NCBI GenBank assembly: GCA_019914945.1
Contig: CM034101.1
Location: 13,403,188 to 13,467,187, forward strand
DNA length: 64,000 nt
Reading direction: 5' to 3'
Source: Typha latifolia
Taxonomy: Eukaryota > Streptophyta > Magnoliopsida > Poales > Typhaceae
In this document: positions 13,674 through 24,166 of the stretch, one piece after another
Numbering within the stretch: position 1 is the first letter of the stretch
Layout of the letters: each line of letters opens with the position of its first letter
Program-made: the position numbers and the translations under genes
The notes under the pieces: generated by a model
The model's input: the letters and a program-made list of their open reading frames with translations, nothing else
Databases searched by the model: none
What the model was told of the DNA's origin: nothing

Positions 13674-13706
13674 AGCAGTAGCAGTAGCAGTAGCAGTAGT
13701 AGTAGC
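13674..13706. repeat. AGCAGT hexanucleotide repeat
   Basis: Roughly four units of AGCAGT followed by AGT repeats; noncoding context. Confidence 0.85.
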
Positions 13707-14915
13707 TAACTAGCTATGAGTGAGTGTGTACTGCTATTGAATCTATTATATGTCATGGTTGTGCATCATAGCTTGGCAGTTCACTGCTACACACACAAAG
13801 ACAGCTCCTTTTTTTGACCAAATTAGCCCTCTTTTGTACTATTTTTTTAAAAATACCGAACTTATCAATATTTTATCTAAGAAAAAAATGCTAATAAATT
13901 CTACTTCTTTTAATTTATATATAATGGCAAAATTAAATAAAATAAGGCACAAATTTAGTTAAATTTTTTCAGAAACTTGTAGATATAAACGTTGAAGTTT
14001 GAAGGATGATTTATATCGGTAAATATAATTTAAGACTCGGCTAGTTTGGTCAAAAACTCTACAAAGACCCAAAGACTTTGGGTTCTCGTGAAAGGAAATG
14101 AATATTGAGGACTTGGTCAAGGGTACAACATGAGTCAGAAGATATTCTTCCCCAATCCATCTCAAATTGTGCTATTTTTTTTCTTCATAGAGTTGTTTTG
14201 CGAAATTATACGTTGGTTCTGTCATGCTCACTAGGAGTCGTACTGGTTTGCAAATAGAGACGTGCTTCGGATCCCGCGTTGAGAACTCCTCCTCCTTGTA
14301 TCTTGTTTTGAACCAGTGAGAGAATAATACGAGGGTTAATCGATTGGGAGGCTAACTTAATAAAGATTCTAAAATTAGTCTGACCACTAAGTTAGAAGTT
14401 GGATCCAGAGTTCGAACATTCTCTCTCATGTCTAAATCTAGTGGTTATAAAGAAGACCTGAATCTGTTGATTTTTGGGCCGCTTTGTCTAAGCCCAGTAA
14501 GCAGGAATTCTGGGCTAAGGTCGACCTAATCAATCAATTCTTGGATTTTGATATTTGTTCAAATTATGTCACGCTAATCAGATTATAGGGCATGTTTCAA
14601 CCCTTTAATTCAGCTGCACGGCCATGCCCCCACTGTTCTATTCTTATGGCTCTAAAAGTCATCAATATTTTGGTACACTAACTTTAGTAGAATTGTTAGT
14701 AAATACTCTCGATCAAGGTGGTCATAAGATCGACTTCAACTCTAAATAGACTTCAACTCTAAATAGTTATCATAGGCAAAATTGTTTAGTACTTACTCAT
14801 GGGCTGCGCCCGGTCCATAATTTGTGGGCCGTTCGGATGATCCAGTCTACCCTGGGACCCATGGGGAGTAGGTTTCGCCGTTTTGGCACGCGGAGGAGGG
14901 GAAAGTAAACGGTGA

Positions 14916-14982
14916 GAAATTTCTAGAAGCTCCGCAGGACCCAGAAACTTCCCACTGTCGTGGGAGAGACCAGCCTATATAA
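14916..14982 (+). promoter_or_regulatory. Heat-shock elements and TATA box of the deSI-like gene
   Basis: A textbook heat-shock element, GAAnnTTCnnGAAnnTCC, spans 14916-14933 (three perfect alternating modules and a fourth one base off). A second GAAnnTTC pair lies at 14944-14951. A TATA box, TATATAA, follows at 14976-14982. A 5' leader with its own intron (donor AG|GTAATT at 15048, acceptor CCTAAG ending 15399) leads to the start codon at 15449. The arrangement suggests heat-inducible expression, which is inferred from sequence only. Confidence 0.75.
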
Positions 14983-15448
14983 CACGAGATCCCCTTCCTT
15001 TCCGATCGTCGTTTGAGTCGTCCTTCCTCTATTTTGTTCTACGCGAGGTAATTCTTTTCTTTGATCTTCTACCTTTTACTGTTAGAATATATATATTTTT
15101 CGTATTTTTCTTGTATTTTTGGTTAATTTCGGTTCGAGATTGCTCCTCCTTTTTCAAGGTTGATTTAAGGGGGTAATCTATTGATAGATTTTGAGAGTTT
15201 TTAACAACGTCCCTTACCTTTGTTGCTCCTTTTCTCTGGTTCTCTTTTTATGTAGAATAATTCGCCCTAAAGTTGGCGTTTTGATTGGTTTCATTGATGT
15301 GTTCTTTCCTCCTCTGTTGAAACTATCAGTTGGGTTTGCGCCCATAATTAGAGAATGTCGTATTTTATTTGTCTAACGCGTTTCTTTCTTTTTCCTAAGG
15401 TTTTTCTGCACCAAAATCTCCGGCAAGGCGCTTTGTGCTTTCGCAAAG

Positions 15449-18400
15449 ATGGCAGAGGTAGGAAGAAGGTGTTTGATCTTGTGATTTTACTCTGTTGATC
15501 AGTGAGTGTGACGTTTTGAATAATGCTTGCAATGCTTGCTATGCTTGATGTAGGATGGTTTCAAGGTCAAGTTGAATGTGTACGATCTAAGCCAGGGGCT
15601 TGCTCGTCAGCTTTCGACAACATTTTTGGGAAAAGCTATTGAAGCCATATGGTAAGCGTATGCTAGAGCAGGATATACTTTGTTATAACGAGCAACCAAA
15701 ATTTAACGTGTATTTTCCATCATTTTAATTTTTATGGCTCATGGGCATGATAAATAAATGGAGTGTATTGTGCTTGTTGATTTGATTTAGGATCAAGAAA
15801 CCGGGATAATGCTGCTCCACCTTCCATCATTTTAATTAGACAGTAATAATGTTAAGAAAAATGAGGCCTAACTATAGTCCTGTCCATCCTGTTGTGTCTC
15901 AGCTGGATATGTGACTGCTCTTATCTTTACGTATGTTTCATTCTTCTTTCGGTATATATGAAGGATTTATTAATGTCCTGATCGCCATGGCGGTCTTTGT
16001 CTCTGTTCAACCACTCGGTCTCCAGAGTTCAGAATTCTAGCTACTTGATCTTCTGTTTTTGGCCTATTCATTTTCGCTATCATCTAATCAATACACTCAA
16101 CAGTTACCATCAACCAAGCCACGCCATTATTGGACAAAAAATGGGAAAAATAACTTGTAGGCAGAGCAAAGTTACTGCACGTCTTGCAGGAGTCAGGACC
16201 AAAATGCTTAAAAAGGTCTAAGCTTTCATGAGTCTTCTTAGAGACCACAAATTGTAAATCTTTGATAATCTGTCTTATTTCAATCCAATTTGTCATGAGA
16301 AAGTGGTAGCTGATCTGGATCTTGGTAGTGTACGCCTGTGTAAATTCATATAGATCTATCATATATCGATTGATGGAGCTACAGAGAACAGTGTTTCAGG
16401 GAAAGTTTAATGATGTTCAATATGAAAGTATAATTGAAATCTCCACATTTTGATTTCTGGAGCATGTTTCCTGTTATATGTTGGGTTAATGATTTATGTT
16501 AGTTAGATGTACTTTGGTACTCAGAGATTTAGAGAGGCAAGGTGTCAGCCTGCCAGAGCTGAAGTTAAGTGAATGTATCGCCTTCCGCAAGGTAGTGCTG
16601 AGTAAGCATCTTCTTGCATTTGATGTATGAACCTCCATATGCATGTGAAACAAAAAAAAGTGGAAAGGAGTAGGCATGTCAGTTTAGTTTCTTTGGAGAT
16701 GTGGAAGAGAAAATGTATTACTTGTTGACCATTGGAAGAAAATTTAGATGGCTCCTTTATTGTGTTGTCTTGAAATTCATTGAGAGTCTTACCCAACTAA
16801 GAAATCATTTATATCTTGATTTACATTTTTTATATAGTTAAAAGGTACAATGACATATTTTTGTCACATTTGTCATGGTTACTCGGATAATTTCTTGGAG
16901 TTGCAATACTGGCCTTTCCATTTTTCCAGTTGATTGTCAAATTTAGTGTGTCAAATTTAGTGGATATTTAGGAAACCTAGAATGCACCATTATATTTAAT
17001 GCAGGACGTCCTCAGATGGAGTTAAATTCCCACATTGATGATGAGATGCTTGACTCAGGTAAAGAATTAAGGTTAGTGATGCAGTGGTTGATGGAGGAGA
17101 CCTGAAGTTACATTATAGACTACAGCGGGTGATGGGATCTTAGATGACAGTTTTGTATCACTGCAATCGTCCTTGATGACTTGCATGTTTTGATCGGACC
17201 CTGCTTGTATCCTGTCTGTTTATAGATATTTTAGTTAGATAACAGGATTTTGAGGTATCAAGACCAAGTAGTTTCTGTATAGATGACTTCAATACCATCA
17301 TATACCAATACTTTTTGAAGTTGATGTGATCTTATATAAGAAGTTTGCCAGTTTTACATTGTTGGATATATGCGAGTCATGGGTTTTGCCATTGCAATAC
17401 ATGTCTAGAATAGATCTTTTTCTAGAAAAGGGCGCTGTCAAAGCACAGTGACTATAGTTTTTTTTTTTTTTTTTTTTTTTTTTCATTGCATAAAAGGTTT
17501 GATATGTTTATTTGGAGATCAAGTCAATTTATGTGGTTTTGGATCCTGTTAATGCAGGAAGACAGGATAATTATTTGGGAGAAGTCTTACATGTGTGGAT
17601 TAACAATGAATGTTATTTGTTAGCATGCACAATATTTTACTTGGATAACAAGCATGGATAACCTATAGTTGCTCGGAAAAGACACTAATTCATTCTCCTT
17701 CATAAACCATCTTTGACTGGCATTGCTTGTGACAGTTGTTGATCAACTTACCTGAAAACTGAGAAGTCCCTCTTCTTATTCTAACTCTTTTACTTGCTAT
17801 TTGAATTAACAACCCTGTTATATGGTTTATTTCATGTGGTGCCTTTGGAAGACAAGTACCTTTATTTCTCCTAGATTGTGTGTGTTAGAAATGGCCTTTA
17901 AAGAAGTTAGCAGTGGTCATATGCGGAAAATTCTGGTTGTTTGACTCCGTCTCACAGTCTTAGAAATGGCCTTTAAACAGAAAATTCTGTAGAACAGTGG
18001 GAACATCATAACACAGTATTTCCTTGTATATGAGATGTTCTTTTCCCTTGGGTTATACTTCTGTAGGTATGTTTAGCCCCTAAGCTGTTTAGTGTAACAG
18101 GCATACTGGTGTGGTGGTATATGGAACCGAGTACTACTTTGGAGCAGGCATCCAACAGGATCCAGAAGGAAGAACACCTTATGGAGCTCCTATGCGGGCG
18201 GTAGAGCTCGGGGTGACGCATGTGCCCAAGGAGGTTTTTGAGGAATACCTACAGGAGATTAGTCCACGTTACACTGCAGAGACCTATAATCTCCTAAGAC
18301 ACAACTGCAACAACTTCAGCAATGAGCTTGCTCAATTTTTGGTCGGCGCGACCATACCCGATTACATCCTTTCACTTCCGAATGACGTGATGAACAGCCC

Positions 18401-18870
18401 GATGGGTGCATTGATATGTGAGTCATCCGATATCCTGTCTTTGCTCTATCTTGTAGTTTTAGACGCCATCTTTCTAATTTGGTTGTCTTTCCTTCTGTGC
18501 AGTACCCATGATTCAGAGGCTAGAAACTACACTTAGATCTGGAGCAGTTCCTCAAGCTCCGCAGTTCAGGCCTCCTGCTGCTGCTGCTAAACCGATGCCT
18601 AAGACTGATGCTGAGAGTCCTAATAAGCCGAGGGAGAGTGGGAGTGCAATTCCGTCTGCTGCGAAACCAATTGCAGATCCAGAGACGAAGAAAGCTGCAG
18701 TTGTGGATCCACTTGGGGAGGCTAGGAGCCGAGTGCAGGAAGAGATCAGCAGGGAGTTTGCTGCAATCATGGCCACTGGGACTCTCCGAGCAAGTGAGGC
18801 CGCGGCCCTCGCCACAAGAAGAGTGATGGAACGTCATGGGCGGCTGAATGTGCCAATGCAGCAGGGATAG
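15449..18870 (+). CDS. PPPDE peptidase, deSI-1-like deSUMOylase
   Basis: Plant relative of desumoylating isopeptidase 1, a papain-like cysteine peptidase acting on SUMO/ubiquitin-type conjugates. Four coding exons: 15449-15457, 15554-15651, 18101-18417 and 18503-18870; 792 nt, 263 residues. Phases close at every junction (GAG|GAT, TG|G CAT, ATA T|TA CCC). The protein opens [18 protein letters not shown], typical of plant members. The catalytic pair of the fold is visible: His37 in AIWHTG and Cys105 in HNCNNFSNE. [14 protein letters not shown] lies between them. After the domain (about residue 145) comes an Ala/Pro/Lys-rich tail with RLETTLRSG and an Ala-rich helical end, usual for the plant subfamily. 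Intron 2 is about 2.4 kb. Substrates of the plant proteins are not known from the sequence. Confidence 0.92.
15652..18100 (+). other. Large intron 2 of the deSI-like gene
   Basis: A 2.45-kb intron with a GTAAGC donor and an AACAG acceptor. It contains only short open frames and a T run at about 17458-17483 with no identifiable mobile element or RNA gene. Confidence 0.8.
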
Positions 18871-19133
18871 GCACATAAAAGAAAATATACATCATTCTTG
18901 AATCTTTGTCAAGCAGCAGCTATCTGCTTCTAATATGCCAATTTCCACTAGTTTGTTTTGTGTAAGCAAAACCTTTCTAGACTTTCTGGTGTTGTTGGAG
19001 ATTGTGAAGCTTTGGCTGCTTTGCAGTTGCAAAGTTGTCATACAATTCGTCAACAAATGTAGTAACTATTGTCGGAAAATTCTTCTAGGAAATGATAAAT
19101 TCTTATTCTTCAAATGTGCAATTAAGTTATCCT

Positions 19134-19147
19134 CCCCCCCCCCCCCC
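19134..19147. repeat. Poly-C run in 3' flank of the deSI-like gene
   Basis: A run of fourteen C about 265 bases after the stop codon, probably in or just beyond the 3' untranslated region. Confidence 0.85.
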
Positions 19148-19522
19148 TCAGTTTCCGTGATTGTGCATTTGATGGCTTGTTCGTGTATTTGTTCAAGTAT
19201 AAAGACCAAATGCTTTCCTTTTCTTTTTCCAAATCTTGCATTTTTCCTTCAGATGAGTTCCATTTCAGTCTTAGTTTACTAGATATATTTCTATACTTCC
19301 TTCTTCCGGAGATAAATTCTATCGTGGCAATGGGCAAAAAATAATAAAAGACAAGTGCGTCATGGAGAGTTTTTTAAGGTTTGAAGCCATGTTGCAATCC
19401 ATGCAAAGGCCAAGTCAAAAGTTTCCAGTAACTGAATGAACCGTAGACACCGGACTCATTGTAGAATGTCACTCTCTGCACTCTTCACTCTCAGAAAAAA
19501 ATACGACCCCAGCTGTGCCAAT

Positions 19523-19568
19523 GCCACGTGGCCATTTTCAGTTGTTTTCCCTCCTCTGATCTATAAAA
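19523..19568 (+). promoter_or_regulatory. G-box/ABRE and TATA box of the LEA-like gene
   Basis: The palindrome GCCACGTGGC at 19523-19532 is a perfect G-box of the ABA-response type (core CACGTGGC). TATAAAA follows at 19562-19568, about 95 bases before the start codon. This is the classical promoter arrangement of ABA- and desiccation-responsive LEA genes, agreeing with the protein downstream. Confidence 0.8.
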
Positions 19569-19660
19569 TCTCTATGTTGCAGTTTACCACAAGGAAAGGC
19601 TCCATTTTGTTCCAAAACTCACCAAAGACGAAGACGAAATAGGACAGGAACGTAGAGAAC

Positions 19661-21297
19661 ATGGCAAGCATGTCCCTCACGGCTTCCCTTTCCATTTTTG
19701 CCAAGCTCCGCTTACCCATGGCTAGAAGAAGCCCATGCTATCCTAGATTCTTCGTCACTGCTGCCTCGAGGCCTCTGCAGGTAGTTTAAAATTCCTCCAC
19801 ATTCTCTAATTCCCCTCTGTTCATCCAACAGCCGAAATTATACGATACTCTATAAAAATGATCCGAAGTATCAATAAATTTTCTTCTATCTCGCGTGGTC
19901 CTGGGAATCAGAACAAATTTTCTTCTTCTCAATTAGTTAAACTTTCCACAATGGTTTTTTTAAAGAGATTTTGAACAAACTTGCTATTTAAAATTTTGGA
20001 GTTAATTTAATTGGTTGTATAAATCTATTTCATTGGTATGCTATGAATCACTGCTCGAATTTGTATTACATATAAGATTAGTACAATTAGGATAGCTTTC
20101 TAAAATGCTCAATTTTGTCACAAAATAACTTTAGTAGCTTTGTTTATCATTAGGCAAGTGCAGAGGTGGAGGCCAAGGAAACGCATAAGAACATCAAAGA
20201 TGCAGCCAATGAGGTGAAGAAGACTGCAGAGGATATCCGGGAGAAGGTCAATGTGGCTGCTGATGAGGTTCTTCTCTTCACTAACAATATATAAAAAAAA
20301 GTAATCTAATTTCCAACTTAATTGTGTAATATACAAGGTAGTTAAACAAGACGAGAGTATGCACTAGTAGTGGACAGTGACATAAAGCAAACTCCCCATA
20401 GAATATCTAGTAGGATCTCACCGACTCTTGTCCGTATCTATTAGAATGACGTGCTCAAATCAAGGTAAAGCTTAAACTTCAATTAAATACTTGATACCTT
20501 ATAATGCACTATTAGGCCCCACTTGGAAATTATCTGAAAAGAAAGAGGAGGTAAGAGACTTAATCCAACCTCACTGTGTTGAAGGGATAAGCATTGCGTC
20601 TTAATTATATTGTCACAAAAGCGATTACATGCATGTTGTTATTTTCAATTTGCAATTGATTCTCACATTTCTAGGTATATTAGAATCATAAGGAAAACCT
20701 CATTGTATTTCATCTCTTTGGTGAAAATGCTAGAAGTAGCTATCTATATGCAAGGTGCTAAAGGGGAGAGGAAAAAGGATTGAGATGCGGCGAGAGCCGA
20801 CCTATTTGGCATGTCATCGAATGCTCAAATCTTATGGCTAGTTTGTAGTATTTCTCATTCATACTAGGATTTCCGAGCGTTTTGGCTATTAATATAGCCC
20901 AAGCAAACACCTACTACTATAGCAGTTCGCATAAGTTGCACTTCTACTAATTCTGACACAGAGAAAGTAGAACCTATGGATAAATAATTTTACTCAACAC
21001 ATTCTCACGTAGCTGCATGCAGTATTACTCCTTTCTTCAATTGCCTGTGTTCATATAGATGATTGATGAACTCCTCCCCCATCTGATGATGTTGATGATG
21101 GTGATGATGATCAGGTGATTGACAAAACAATAGAGGCAGCAGGCACGATGATAGGAAGAGCAAATAACCATGGCGGAAAGGCAAAGGAAACAGTCCAAGA
21201 CGCCTGGGGATCGACCAAAGAAACCTTCCAAAAGGTCAAGGATACCGTCGCTGGCAACGGAGAAGAAGCCAAGGCTGCGGCCAAGCCTGCTATATGA
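19661..21297 (+). CDS. LEA-like protein with organelle-type targeting peptide
   Basis: Three exons, 19661-19780, 20154-20267 and 21115-21297, all in phase 0; 417 nt, 138 residues. The first exon encodes a Ser/Arg-rich, acid-poor leader (about residues 1-35, with PMARRSPCYPRFF) that resembles a mitochondrial or plastid transit peptide. Exons 2 and 3 encode a highly charged, Ala/Lys/Glu-rich, Cys-free chain with LEA-type 11-mer-like periodicity: DAANEVKKTAEDIREKV, then KAKETVQDAWGSTKETFQKV. Such proteins are disordered when hydrated and form helices that protect membranes and enzymes on drying. Exact LEA class (group 3/LEA_4-like or a late-embryogenesis-related small protein) is uncertain. The ABRE upstream supports stress regulation. 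Confidence 0.82.
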
Positions 21298-21299
21298 AC

Positions 21300-22460
21300 T
21301 CCAACAACTCATCTCAAGAACTTCTGCTAGCTAGCTTACCTTTAATTGTTTGATATGATTACATTTCCATTGCTTTCAGGCAATCGAAAGGAGCTTCTTA
21401 ATCTGTTTTAAGTTTCTATGTGCCCAAAAGTCTCTATGATTCGATTTGAGTTCACAACCACGTAAACATTAATCGCAGTGTATATTGCACCAAATTTAAT
21501 CATCTACATCAACCGATTTAATAGAGGAACTTGGCACATTGAAGAACCATTGATCTAATGTTTCATACGCGTACTAAATGAATCTATGGTTATTTTCAGT
21601 ATTAATTTGAGTAAACTAGGTCTCCTCATAAACTTATTTATTTATATGGCTCACGTTCCAAAATCATTATCTAAAACTCTAGCTAAGAGGATTTAATTTG
21701 GACACAGTGTGATACCCGCCAAAAAATACTTATATTTTTGACGTTTTACATCGAACTTATATATAAATATTTGAATATAAAGGATCAGAAGATTTGATTT
21801 GTATTTATTTTCATTCAAATTTGAAATTTAATATTTTACTCTAATTTATTCAATTGTAATATAATAATAAACCTCTCTCTAATTAAAGTCTACTTTAATT
21901 ATCTTATTAACAGGTAAATACGAATTAAGAAATAATCTTCTCATTCCTACTTGTATTCTTAATAAGAATAAAACATTGATGAAATTAATATTTTATACGT
22001 TTGGAATAAAATCTTGGAACTTCGTTGAGTTTCGAAAACATAGATTTTATATTACGTTTGAAATATGAAGTATTTTGATAAATAAGATTAAGACCCAAAA
22101 TTTTCAATCACATCCATTCCAAACACCTCGTGTGAACGAACACGTGCATGATGAATACGTTTCACTTTTAACAATTTAACCCTTGAGATAACTAGATATT
22201 GTAGCTAACCAGTGCTATATTATAACTAAAAAAGATGGAGAGAATTAGAGAAATGCAAGCAAGAAACTTATAACAATTAAACGAAAAATCTCGACTACAA
22301 TTTAACTGACATAAAAAGAGAAGGGTAGATGTGATCCTCACTACCTCGAGAATCACGCATGCAAACGTCGAATTCTTTTCTTCCCCACTTTTAACATCCA
22401 AAAGTTTCGCGACACGTGTCCTCCTTGACCGGTGTGGTGCACCGCCGGCTCGACTTTGAC
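21300..22460. other. Gene-free stretch
   Basis: Downstream flank of the LEA-like gene on the plus strand and of the minus-strand small-protein gene; mostly AT-rich (21700-22140). No feature beyond probable 3' untranslated sequence was recognised. Confidence 0.6.
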
Positions 22461-22462
22461 CG

Positions 22463-22831
22463 TCACATTTGGAGCCAGCGAGCGAGCTGGGTTGGGTTAA
22501 CGACGCCAGGCAAGTGGGCCCCATTCTCCTTCAGAAGGTACGAGACGTCCGCATACGATCTCCCCGGCTTGGGCGGCTCGGGCCCAGCGTCGACCGGCGC
22601 CGGACGAGCTGACTCAGGCCGGCTTGGCTCGAACCGTTTCCCGAACAGAGTGCCTCTTGTGAGGAACTCGTGAGCCAAGTAACCGGCTAAGAGCTTGTTA
22701 TTACTCTGAGTTGACTCAATAGCCAGCTCGGCTTTGGCTATCGCATGGCTCGGCTGGGGATCGGACGAGTCCCGGTCCTTCCTCTTCCCAGAAGCGCCAA
22801 GTGTCCCCTCGCGACGCGTGTAGTTCGACAT
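22463..22831 (-). CDS. Small conserved plant protein of unknown function
   Basis: Single exon, 122 residues from the ATG at 22831. The chain starts MSNYTRREGT, is hydrophilic in its first third, then contains NNKLLAGYLAHEFLTRGTLF, and ends with a strongly patterned tail, YLLKENGAHLPGVVNPTQL, then ARWLQM. That tail and the LAGYLAHEFLT segment look like a plant family of short nuclear or cytosolic proteins that, from memory, includes entries named embryo sac development arrest; I cannot confirm the assignment. An in-frame upstream ATG at 23020 would add 63 residues with a hydrophobic stretch (LHLLFFFLYT). The added part lies in AT-rich, leader-like sequence, so the shorter start is preferred. 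GC content of the coding part is much higher than the surroundings. Confidence 0.7.
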   Translation of the reverse strand: MSNYTRREGTLGASGKRKDRDSSDPQPSHAIAKAELAIESTQSNNKLLAGYLAHEFLTRGTLFGKRFEPSRPESARPAPVDAGPEPPKPGRSYADVSYLLKENGAHLPGVVNPTQLARWLQM

Positions 22832-23166
22832 CTGGGTCGTCGCCGCCACGTCAGCGATGGGACAAGAGAAGCCGAAAGGAAAAGAAGATAAATAATTAAA
22901 AAACACTAATATTTGATGTCGGGTGTATAAAAAAAAAAACAAGAGGTGAAGGGCAAAAGTGTAAAAACGCGAGAAAGAGGAGGTCAAAGAACGGGGAAGG
23001 AGAAACTTGTGGGAGGTCACCGGAATCCGACCCTTCTGCGTTACAAAGGGACGGAGATTAACGCCGGAGCTCGTAGAGAAGTAGAGAAGGATTCGAAGAG
23101 ATTTGAGAGAGAGAGATGGATTTGGGGTTTGAGGGAGGAATTCCAGATGGAAAGAGGCCGAGCTGG

Positions 23167-23176
23167 ATATATATAT
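23167..23176 (-). promoter_or_regulatory. Probable TATA box of the small-protein gene
   Basis: A TATATATAT run on the minus strand about 340 bases upstream of the preferred start codon. If used, transcription would begin near 23140 and the distal in-frame ATG at 23020 would be inside the transcript, which is why the N terminus remains ambiguous. Confidence 0.45.
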
Positions 23177-24166
23177 GTCCGTTTAACCAATTAACACCCC
23201 CACATTTCCAAATAATCACTGAGTTGCCATCACTAAGTTTTGAATGACCAACCTGTCCTCCACGGGTCACGAGTCAATTTAGCCGGGGAACCAACCGGTC
23301 ACAGCATTGCCTGAAGCGACGGGGAAGGGCAACGTTGTAATTGGCGATCAGCCGTGTGGTTATTCTCGTACCCTAAAAATTTCCTGCGGAATGCGACGGG
23401 TGAAAGGGTAGGTCAGCGAATAAATAGAGTTTTCAGGGCAAAATTGTCATTTGCGAGGATAGATCATGGAGGACGCGCGTTGGCAACGAAATGGGGGTGG
23501 GGGAGTTGGGGGGGGAACCTTGAGCTCTGAGATTGGTATACCAGATCTGATGGCGGTGCACAGGATCCCGAACGTGCCTGATCGAGCCACGTGTCAATCT
23601 CAGATAGGCTGGGTTATTGCTTCAATGGGTGGATTAGATCTTGCCAATTTTTTTGGTGCTAATCTTGTCGAATACTACCATCATCTGTGATGAGAAGAGA
23701 TTTTTAGCAAAGATATTTTTGGGTGATGCACAAGAAAGGAAAAGGAATGGTGGTTTCTCAATATCTTTTGAGTGTTGTTGGAATTCGAGGTCACATAACA
23801 TCAACCACAAGACTCCTCCATCCAAATTCCATTACAGTATAAGTGGGTCATGTGGGCCAATGTATCTCACAGTATATGCTACCTTTTAGTGGCCTAATGT
23901 GAATATGTTCTCCCTCAAAAGAAGAATTGACATAGTTCTATCCTAATCCTCTCCAGGAAAGTATTGCTACAACCTACAATTGGATTCCCTCATCACAAAA
24001 TGGCATTAAGCTTTTCCTGGAGGGGACTACTCAGCAACTATGTTAATTTCTTCTGCTAGGAGTAATGAGTAGGAGTTTATTGATTAATGCTATTATACCT
24101 TTGAGACGAGTAGAGAGGGGTATTGTTGTTGCCTGTGAGATTAGAAGACAACAAGCTAAGAAGACA

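Larger units (their letters stand above)
6350..14900. other. Gene-poor, AT-rich intergenic region
   Basis: About 8.5 kb without a supportable gene. Contents: (CT)n at 7192-7244, (TA)n at 7322-7339 and 8711-8733, a GC-richer island at about 8990-9350 with E2F-like sites, very AT-rich sequence from 9350 to 10430 and 10900 to 11200, a G run at 11712-11727, (GA)n at 13445-13469 and an AGCAGT repeat at 13674-13706. Open frames around 13160-13670 are in low-complexity sequence and no splice-consistent gene model could be built. Confidence 0.55.
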
